From an uncultured Veillonellaceae bacterium (GTDB lineage: Bacteria > Bacillota > Negativicutes > Veillonellales > Negativicoccaceae): DNA of 14,129 bases. The stretch spans positions 1 to 14,129 of the forward strand of contig CAMYCX010000027.1 in the NCBI GenBank assembly GCA_947254705.1, given 5' to 3'. The position numbers were made by a program, and so were the translations under genes. The number at the start of each line of letters is the position of its first letter. Within the stretch, counting starts at the first letter, position 1. The notes under the pieces are model-generated. The model worked only from the letters and a program-made list of their open reading frames with translations, did no database searches and was not told the DNA's origin. This document shows positions 5,566-11,688 of the stretch, in pieces.

Positions 5566-5946
5566 CTAAATTTTTTCTCTCCTAATAATTTCATAGTCGT
5601 TAAAACCATTATTTTTAACAACATATATATAATTCCCAATCGCCTTTGTGATTTTTCCTTGCTTTCTCTGCTCTTTCGTCAAATTCGTATTGAGTTCATG
5701 CATTACTTTTGCATACTCTTTCGGCGGCAGCCGTACCTCTTTGCGTCGTCTTGATTTCATTTTACTCGTCTTATCAGCAAAGGCAAGTCCCTTTTCAGCG
5801 AATCGCCCCTTTTCGTCGCGTGGGTGTTTATCTTCGCTAAATGACGCATTATGACGCATCATTTCTTCCCAACGCCTTACCCGCTCAACGTTAGGGCTGC
5901 TTACCGACACGCGCTGTTTCCCGCCTGCGTCACGTTTCATACCCAT
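5566..5946 (-). CDS. Basic protein with phage HPRDEKGRF motif and toxin-like C-terminal domain
   Basis: The 126-residue protein is strongly basic (about 32 K/R against 17 D/E). Residues 41-49 carry HPRDEKGRF, a motif often seen in phage virion-associated proteins. The C-terminal half (about 71-126: VRLPPKEYAKVMHELNTN ... IGNYIYVV ... GFNDYEII) resembles, from memory, C-terminal domains attached to phage minor head proteins that are assigned to the Barnase-EndoU-ColicinE5/D-RelE (BECR) ribonuclease superfamily. That assignment is not certain, and no catalytic residues are claimed. The ATG at 5946 has AAGGAT upstream. It begins after the terminator at 5970-5998 and directly precedes the four paralogs. 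It could be a delivered effector, a toxin of a toxin-antidote pair, or a minor structural protein. Confidence 0.6.
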   Translation of the reverse strand: MGMKRDAGGKQRVSVSSPNVERVRRWEEMMRHNASFSEDKHPRDEKGRFAEKGLAFADKTSKMKSRRRKEVRLPPKEYAKVMHELNTNLTKEQRKQGKITKAIGNYIYVVKNNGFNDYEIIRREKI

Positions 5947-5969
5947 TTACCACGATCCTTTTCGGCCAA

Positions 5970-5998
5970 AGAATAAACCCGCCTATTGATAGGCGGGT
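5970..5998 (-). terminator. Intrinsic terminator at the end of the tail-tip operon
   Basis: A perfect 9-bp stem ACCCGCCTA/TAGGCGGGT (5977-5985 and 5990-5998) with a 4-base loop is followed on the minus strand by TTTATTCTTT. The T-run is interrupted, so read-through is likely. It lies 8 bases past the stop of the 50-residue tail-end gene and about 25 bases before the toxin-like gene. Confidence 0.7.
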
Positions 5999-6005
5999 AT
6001 CCGTT

Positions 6006-6158
6006 TTATTCTCCTACGTATTTTGCAAGCCACTCCGCGACGCGTTCCACATAAATGCTTGGTACTTGCTTTTTGTCCTTTTCGTTCGGGTCAAGCGTAT
6101 ACAGGCCCGCCATTACCAACCGCCCGTATACCGGAATCATATAAGTACGAATAATCAT
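6006..6158 (-). CDS. Small tail-end protein (50 aa), XkdX/CD1375-like
   Basis: The ORF starts MIIRTYMIPVYGRLVMAGLY and ends EWLAKYVGE. Its ATG overlaps the stop of the preceding gene (ATGA), a strong sign of coupled translation. Short proteins with the pattern Y-x-x-L-x-x-x-G-x-x-T-L ... V-P follow tail-tip or fibre genes in many Firmicutes prophages (XkdX or CD1375 type). Size, position and pattern agree, but the family assignment is from memory. The role is unknown. Confidence 0.75.
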   Translation of the reverse strand: MIIRTYMIPVYGRLVMAGLYTLDPNEKDKKQVPSIYVERVAEWLAKYVGE

Positions 6159-6436
6159 TTTTCATCATTCCTTTCTGCTAACGTTTCATACAGTCCTGCT
6201 ATTGCGGTAAACATCTCAACCGTTTCCGGCGAGTAATTTTCCGCATCGATTTCTTGCTCTTTGTCGGGAATAGGTGGTGGCGGCGGCAATTCCGTTATTT
6301 CCCCTTTTTCCAGCCGTAACCGCCCCAAGTTCTCCCGCTTTGTTTCCGATGATACAAGCGTTTCACCGTCAAGCACTTCCACCTTGTACGGATATTCGCC
6401 AACACAAATGCCGTTCCTGAATAAGTACCAATACAT
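6155..6436 (-). CDS. Small tail-associated protein (93 aa), XkdW-like in position
   Basis: The protein starts two bases after the tail-tip stop with AGGAGA upstream. It has a beta-rich N-terminal half (MYWYLFRNGICVGEYPYKV), a five-proline run at about residues 52-56, and an acidic helical C-terminus (SPETVEMFTAIAGLYETLAE). A short polyproline-hinged protein followed by an XkdX-like protein is the usual arrangement after fibre or tip genes in PBSX-type prophages. It is probably a minor tail or fibre-assembly protein; the exact role is unknown. Confidence 0.75.
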   Translation of the reverse strand: MYWYLFRNGICVGEYPYKVEVLDGETLVSSETKRENLGRLRLEKGEITELPPPPPIPDKEQEIDAENYSPETVEMFTAIAGLYETLAERNDEK

Positions 6437-6438
6437 AA

Positions 6439-9400
6439 TTATCTCCTAACAATCAGCGTTGCAATGTCCATGTAATAAAGTGTAACGTCCGCACACCAGC
6501 CGTCGTTCGTTCCATTTTGGCTACGATCTCTGTTGAACCATGTGGTTGCCCTCCAGCAAATACACCGCCCCCATGCGTCAATATACGCCGCACTCGTGGT
6601 TAACTTGTTGTTTTGATCGCCACCCCCCGACAATTTTATATTGCAAACTTTTACTAGATACTGAATGTCTTTATCTTTAAAATTTTCCGCGAGCGGATAA
6701 CTTTCATACCTGTACGATACCTCCTTGTAGGAATCTCCTTGCTTGCTTGTCAATGGAATTATCGTATCGGTGGGTTTTACATCGGATGGCGGTCGCACAA
6801 TTTCACCGCACGGGACTTTAGATACGACAAAATCAATATTCTTGATTTTGTACCCCGCTTGCACGAACGAATCCGCCGATATTTTCATGCCGTGTATCTC
6901 GTCATCTTCAATCCATGCCCCGCCCGTTTTGCTTTCGTATCGTACCCCTTTAATCAATCCCGCACTTACTTCACCCATATTCGCCGTAATTGCTGATAAT
7001 TTATCTGCCTTGATTTTGTCCGCACTGATACTCTTTGACTGAATATTATTTACGATTAAATCGCTATCAATTTTCGTTTGTCCCGTAATATGCAGATATT
7101 TACTGTCAAGCGTGATGGTCTTCGGAGTTTGATTAATGCGGGATACTATCGTTTCGCCGTCAAGTCCTTTCACCGCCTCCGACACCCGCGCTTCAATACT
7201 TCCCGCCAGTTGCGTTACATGACTTTCGACGCCCGCAATTTTATCAGTAATTTTACTGTCTATCGTGTCGGATAGTTGCGCCACACGGCTACTGATACCG
7301 TCAATCTCGCCTTGTATTTCCGTTTGTATGACTTTTTCCGTACCTGCCTTGATACGTTCGTCAAGACCCGATAGCGCTTCGTCTACTTTCTTTTTTGATG
7401 CCTCTTCCGCTTCTTTCAGCACGTGAGGAATGGTGATTTCTACCGTGATCAGAATCGGCACAGTGCGCTTACCTTCGCCGAAGATATCACAGTATGCCGC
7501 GCTAATCTCATGCACGCCGCCCTCTGTCGGCATAAAAAATGCATTGCTTGCTGAAAACACGACCGTATCATCAATGTAGACGTTAATTCCTTTACACCCC
7601 GGGGGAATCGGCGGTGCAGAAACTGAAATGCCTTCAAGCCCGGGTTTCGCTACCAGATTCTGCGGTTGCGGCGGTATCGGAACGTTGTACTCAACCGTTG
7701 CGGGCGCGCTATATCCTTTATCGGGGTTGTGCGCATAAAGAAAAACCTTACCTTTTCGATCTTGCAGCATGCCCGCGTACGTTGTGTTATTACTTCGTCC
7801 GATCAGACCCGCCGCCGTTCCCGGCGCCTGGTCAAAACGTAGCTCGTAAAAATCGACGTCGGCATTGGTGACTTCCAACCAGTTGAAATAGGCTTTATCG
7901 CCAAAGGTCACCGAAAAGCCGCGCGGCATGTTCGGGATTTCCGCTTTCATCACGACAAGGATTTGCCCTTCAACGCCTTGGCTGAAATGCCCGTGAATAT
8001 CTTTTACTTGCACGCGCACGTCATACCGCGCGCCAAGCTCGCATCCGCTGATAGCGATTTCTCCTGTTCCGCTGCCGCCGTACTTCCATTCCTGTGTGCC
8101 GCTCACGCGGTACCACGCTTCCGCCGTATCATATGCGCTAATATCAGGCGGGGTAAATGTAGCAACGACATCATAGGACTTAACCCCGCGCCCCAAATCA
8201 TGGTAGCGCGTGTGCAAACGCATGCCCGCTACATCAGGGATATAGTATTGCCCAATGGTATATTCCCAGGCCTTAACGCTCGAGATATCTTCTTCCGCCG
8301 CCCCGAATACATTCAGTGACGTAAGCTTAACGTAAATCTTTTTGCCGACATCTTCGTTACGATATCGATAGCGATACACTGCTTCATCCAGGCGGCAAAA
8401 CGTGCTGCCGCTACCGTGTGAGCGCGCCGTTGTCGCATATTGGCCGCGCACCAACCCCGACAACTTATAGTTCCCGTTAGGGAGCAACGTCGCCTTGGCA
8501 TAGCTCATACATTCGCCATTAATCCAGCAAACCGTATTCCCGCGTTCGGCGTCTTGCGCCGTTCCGGAAACAAGTTCTCCGTGTCGGAGCGATACTTCTA
8601 TCTCCGTCCCGGTGGCGGAAAGCTCTCCGACCGTTTGTCCGGCGCGTGCCTGGTGATACACCGTGCCGATATATTTATAGGCATCACCCGAATCACTTAC
8701 CCAGATACGGGCACCACCCCATCCTTTCGGTGCATTGACTGCCAGCATGAGTTCGTTTCCGTCTTGCATCAAATCCACCGGTGGCTGAATGAAAAGCGCA
8801 TGACTGACTGCCGGTGGCGCTTCGTTAAAGTCCACCCACGGCCGATCCGTTTCGTGTACGTCAATTACCGCAGGCGCATAGTAACCGGGCGGACGTCCGA
8901 TCGCGGTCACCGTAATCGTTCCGTCCGCTTCTTCCGTTACGCTATCGACAATAACGACCTGCTTATCGAGTCCCAGTGCCTCATCAGTCAGTGACACCAA
9001 ATCGGCCGGCTCTAATCGACAAAACGCCCAATCCAGCTTAAACGTGTATTTATTTCGCCCATACACGGACTGCCGACACAACTGCTCCGCCAGTCTCGCC
9101 GCGCGCGCCTTAGTGTATATATAATGGCAGCGCTTCGCGGGCGCGGATCGTAAGCCGATTTCCTCAATACTCGCCGTATCTTCATACGAGACCGACTCAC
9201 GCTCATAAAAATTGGCGCGATTGATAAACTCTACCGTGACTTGGTTGTATGCCTGACTGGTATCTTTCCTTTGATAGACAACCAGCTCGCCCTTTCCCTG
9301 CGGCAAAAAGTCATCTGCCGTCAAATCATACTGAACCGTCTTGTCCGGTGCCCAACTGCCAATAGGCTCGTCGCTGATGGGGACAATCTTGAACCGGTCA

Positions 9401-10128
9401 TTACTCCAAAACACATACGCATTGGTAAGCTCGGCAATATCATTAACAATTGACTGTGCCGAGCGCGCATCCGCTTCCGGTGGAGAGCTGATCAGGATAT
9501 CAGCTTGTGCGCAGTAACTGCGAAAAGCGTCGATACCGTCAATTTGCGCATCTTCCAGACCGACCTTATGCAAAATATACAAAATGTAATCAGCCGGATT
9601 AACGTCTACCCCATCACCCGTATCGAGCAATTTCCCTTGCACTTCAAAGGCAAAGTTAGGTAATGACGTTCCCGTCCCCAGGCTAATCACCCCCGCCATA
9701 TACGCTAATCCGTCATAAACCAGCGCCTTTTCCGGGTGATTTTGCGATGTATATGTCCATGGAGCGGTCTGTGTACCGTCAAAATTGGTCAACTCAATGT
9801 CGCTGGCGGGATATGTGTAAACGTCTTTATTGCGCCAAACCCGATTGATGCCATATATCGGGCCTTCGCATAAGCCAAGTATTGCCGCCACCGTGTACGT
9901 ATAATGGATATTGACGACCTTGCTGCCGCCACCGCCTTTACCGACACGCTGCTCATCTCGATGCTCAATCGCGGTAAAATCGTCATAATAAATAACATTG
10001 CCGCTGATACGTGTTGTTCCCAACACTTCCGGCACAACAGCGCCGTACTCTGCCGTATTGATTTGAATGTTGCCGATTTTATCAGCTCGGTTAACTACGG
10101 TATGCCCGCCGCCAAATATACCCGCCAT
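6439..10128 (-). CDS. Tail tip / host-specificity protein (gpJ or GTA gp15-like)
   Basis: This 1229-residue protein should form the central tail tip that contacts the cell surface. The N-terminal region opens MAGIFGGGHTVVNRADKIG, with V-V-P-E-V-L-G-T-T-R-I-S-G-N-V-I-Y typical of gpJ-like tip proteins. About residues 540-590 carry L-S-G-L-V-R-G-Q-Y-A-T-T ... H-G-S-G-S-T-F-C-R-L, the segment shared with GTA gp15-type proteins. Fibronectin-III-like beta regions follow at roughly 630-890. A long coiled coil spans about 900-1000, then an INQTPKTITLDSKYLHITG block and repeated S-A-D-K-I-K-A-D-K-L segments (about 1000-1060). The C-terminal 160 residues lack recognisable motifs and are the likely receptor-facing, variable part. 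The ATG overlaps the peptidase stop by one base, with GGGGGA upstream. Confidence 0.88.
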   Translation of the reverse strand: MAGIFGGGHTVVNRADKIGNIQINTAEYGAVVPEVLGTTRISGNVIYYDDFTAIEHRDEQRVGKGGGGSKVVNIHYTYTVAAILGLCEGPIYGINRVWRNKDVYTYPASDIELTNFDGTQTAPWTYTSQNHPEKALVYDGLAYMAGVISLGTGTSLPNFAFEVQGKLLDTGDGVDVNPADYILYILHKVGLEDAQIDGIDAFRSYCAQADILISSPPEADARSAQSIVNDIAELTNAYVFWSNDRFKIVPISDEPIGSWAPDKTVQYDLTADDFLPQGKGELVVYQRKDTSQAYNQVTVEFINRANFYERESVSYEDTASIEEIGLRSAPAKRCHYIYTKARAARLAEQLCRQSVYGRNKYTFKLDWAFCRLEPADLVSLTDEALGLDKQVVIVDSVTEEADGTITVTAIGRPPGYYAPAVIDVHETDRPWVDFNEAPPAVSHALFIQPPVDLMQDGNELMLAVNAPKGWGGARIWVSDSGDAYKYIGTVYHQARAGQTVGELSATGTEIEVSLRHGELVSGTAQDAERGNTVCWINGECMSYAKATLLPNGNYKLSGLVRGQYATTARSHGSGSTFCRLDEAVYRYRYRNEDVGKKIYVKLTSLNVFGAAEEDISSVKAWEYTIGQYYIPDVAGMRLHTRYHDLGRGVKSYDVVATFTPPDISAYDTAEAWYRVSGTQEWKYGGSGTGEIAISGCELGARYDVRVQVKDIHGHFSQGVEGQILVVMKAEIPNMPRGFSVTFGDKAYFNWLEVTNADVDFYELRFDQAPGTAAGLIGRSNNTTYAGMLQDRKGKVFLYAHNPDKGYSAPATVEYNVPIPPQPQNLVAKPGLEGISVSAPPIPPGCKGINVYIDDTVVFSASNAFFMPTEGGVHEISAAYCDIFGEGKRTVPILITVEITIPHVLKEAEEASKKKVDEALSGLDERIKAGTEKVIQTEIQGEIDGISSRVAQLSDTIDSKITDKIAGVESHVTQLAGSIEARVSEAVKGLDGETIVSRINQTPKTITLDSKYLHITGQTKIDSDLIVNNIQSKSISADKIKADKLSAITANMGEVSAGLIKGVRYESKTGGAWIEDDEIHGMKISADSFVQAGYKIKNIDFVVSKVPCGEIVRPPSDVKPTDTIIPLTSKQGDSYKEVSYRYESYPLAENFKDKDIQYLVKVCNIKLSGGGDQNNKLTTSAAYIDAWGRCICWRATTWFNRDRSQNGTNDGWCADVTLYYMDIATLIVRR

Positions 10129-10571
10129 TACATGCTCCCCCTAAACCGATAGATATGCCGCAGCCGATGTTTCCCCGCGCGCGTATAAAAAATGATGTCA
10201 TTTGTGCGCGATAGAATCGCACCCGCGCCGACATAGGCGTGAATAACTTCATCACCGCCGACGTAAATCCCCGCATGACTGCATACACGGCCATATTGAT
10301 ACAGCAAAATATCGCCGCAAGCCATTTCAGTAACCTCGTCGCAGTACTCTTCGGCGATTTTTCGCATAATATCTTCTTGCCGATGTAAGTGCCATTCGTT
10401 GGAGTACTCGCCCGGATCCAAACTGTCTCGGGCAATCAGTCCGGCATCTTCCGCTGCGCCAATAACCAACCGTGCGCAATCGACACCAACGCCGCGGATT
10501 TTCGCATTATGCACGTATGGCGTGCCGAGCCACATTCGGGCCGCCGCCGCCAGCTTTTCGCCCGTGGTCAT
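10128..10571 (-). CDS. NlpC/P60 cysteine peptidase of the tail tip
   Basis: This 147-residue protein belongs to the phage NlpC/P60 group (GTA gp14-like). It should cut peptidoglycan peptides locally during DNA entry. The catalytic triad is visible: Cys32 in GVDCARLVIG, His99 in CSHAGIYVGG and His111 in VIHAY. LGTPYVHNAKIRG before the cysteine is the usual substrate-side motif. Its place between the DUF2163-type and tip genes is the standard order. The ATG at 10571 overlaps the preceding stop (TGATG), and a TTG at 10574 is the alternative start. Confidence 0.9.
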   Translation of the reverse strand: MTTGEKLAAAARMWLGTPYVHNAKIRGVGVDCARLVIGAAEDAGLIARDSLDPGEYSNEWHLHRQEDIMRKIAEEYCDEVTEMACGDILLYQYGRVCSHAGIYVGGDEVIHAYVGAGAILSRTNDIIFYTRAGKHRLRHIYRFRGSM

Positions 10572-11143
10572 CAATACAAACTCAGCGACGTCGGCACAAA
10601 CGGCGCAATTAGTGCCGTACCGCTGTCTTTCCCCGCAATGCCGCCATACGGTGCCTGCGGATAATATCGCCGCCGTGGAAACGGCATATTCAATCCCTGC
10701 GTTTCCGCTTTCACGGTAAGCTTCAAGGCAATCCCGCCTGCCTTACTCACCTCAACGACGCCACCAAACAACGACACATGCCCGATAGGCTCGTGGTTAT
10801 CATCAAAAAACACGCGTTTCAAAAACAATTTCGCTCGGTCAAACCCGCCGTCATGGGCAAACTCATTAACCGATTTATCGCCGATTTTATCTGATTCATC
10901 CGCCCAAATCGTCACGGTCATCTTATCCACCGATACGCGACTCATCGTTTTAATTTGAGTCCGTTTCAGAATCATTTCATCATGGCGATACAGCCTGCCG
11001 TTGTAGCTCACATCCGCATCCGCATCCGTCAGAAAGTACCCGACCCCATCGCGCAGACGCAACTCATATACGTCTGCGCACAAAAAATGCTTACTGCGAT
11101 TCAAGTGCGCATTCATCTTTTCGCTGACTTGTTTCATCGACAT
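10571..11143 (-). CDS. Tail tip hub protein, DUF2163 / phage BR0599-like (GTA gp13-like)
   Basis: The 190-residue protein has the family's pattern: an N-terminal A-D-V-Y-E-L-R-L-R-D-G beta strand, then Y-x-F-T-D-A-D-type sequence (here YFLTDADADVSYNG), and a C-terminal F-P-R-R-R-Y-Y-P-Q-A-P-Y-G motif as in phage_BR0599. In gene transfer agents and related siphoviruses this protein builds the hub between distal tail and tip. It overlaps the upstream DUF2460-type gene by 10 bases at the ATG at 11143. An internal ATG two codons later would give an ATGA overlap and is possible. The family's usual length is longer, so only part of the domain set is present. Confidence 0.82.
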   Translation of the reverse strand: MSMKQVSEKMNAHLNRSKHFLCADVYELRLRDGVGYFLTDADADVSYNGRLYRHDEMILKRTQIKTMSRVSVDKMTVTIWADESDKIGDKSVNEFAHDGGFDRAKLFLKRVFFDDNHEPIGHVSLFGGVVEVSKAGGIALKLTVKAETQGLNMPFPRRRYYPQAPYGGIAGKDSGTALIAPFVPTSLSLY

Positions 11144-11688
11144 GTCACCAACTTAAACGATTTCGACTTATAAAAATCTCTAAATACTGCCTCCGCCGCA
11201 AACTTATCCTCCGCCAACATTACCTGCCAATAATAGGTATAGTCCGCAGTAATAATTGCATCCGCACCGACGGCATTCACTAAATGAATCTCTCCCCGCT
11301 CAACTCGTGACGGCACGACTTGGCCGTCCGCATATACCGTCACATCTTCCACATACTCGACCGGCTCGAGATAAATTCCCCAGCGGCGTACCGCTCGAAA
11401 GCGCCCATCACGACCGACTCCAAGCTGCACACCGCGTTCACAGTGATCTTCGGGATCCAGCCAAAGAAACGGCTCATACGCCCCTTTCAGCGATGCAAAG
11501 AACCCCATGATCGTTTTGTACTGCGCGGGCGTTAAGTACGCAAATTGCGTGGTAATCGTCCATTGCGGATACCGCCACGTTGTCATGGTCCGCACCCGAC
11601 CGCTGCCGCTGCGTTTCGTGACGGTATTCCATTGCTGCGTCTTCTGCGACTTCCACGAAAACGTGCGAATATCCGGAAACTTCTTCAT
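11134..11688 (-). CDS. Distal tail protein, DUF2460-like (GTA gp12-like)
   Basis: This 184-residue protein shows the DUF2460 features: W-R-Y-P-Q-W-T-I-T-T-Q-F in the N-terminal half, then L-T-P-A-Q-Y-K-T-I-M-G-F-F ... P-F-L-W-L-D-P-E-D, and a strand-rich C-terminal half. It likely forms the distal ring of the tail tube where tip proteins attach. The ATG at 11688 overlaps the tape measure stop by one base and lies 9 bases after AGGAGG. GTG codons at 11691 and 11694 are alternatives, the latter too close to the ribosome site. It sits between tape measure and DUF2163-type genes, as in GTA-type tails. Confidence 0.85.
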   Translation of the reverse strand: MKKFPDIRTFSWKSQKTQQWNTVTKRSGSGRVRTMTTWRYPQWTITTQFAYLTPAQYKTIMGFFASLKGAYEPFLWLDPEDHCERGVQLGVGRDGRFRAVRRWGIYLEPVEYVEDVTVYADGQVVPSRVERGEIHLVNAVGADAIITADYTYYWQVMLAEDKFAAEAVFRDFYKSKSFKLVTCR

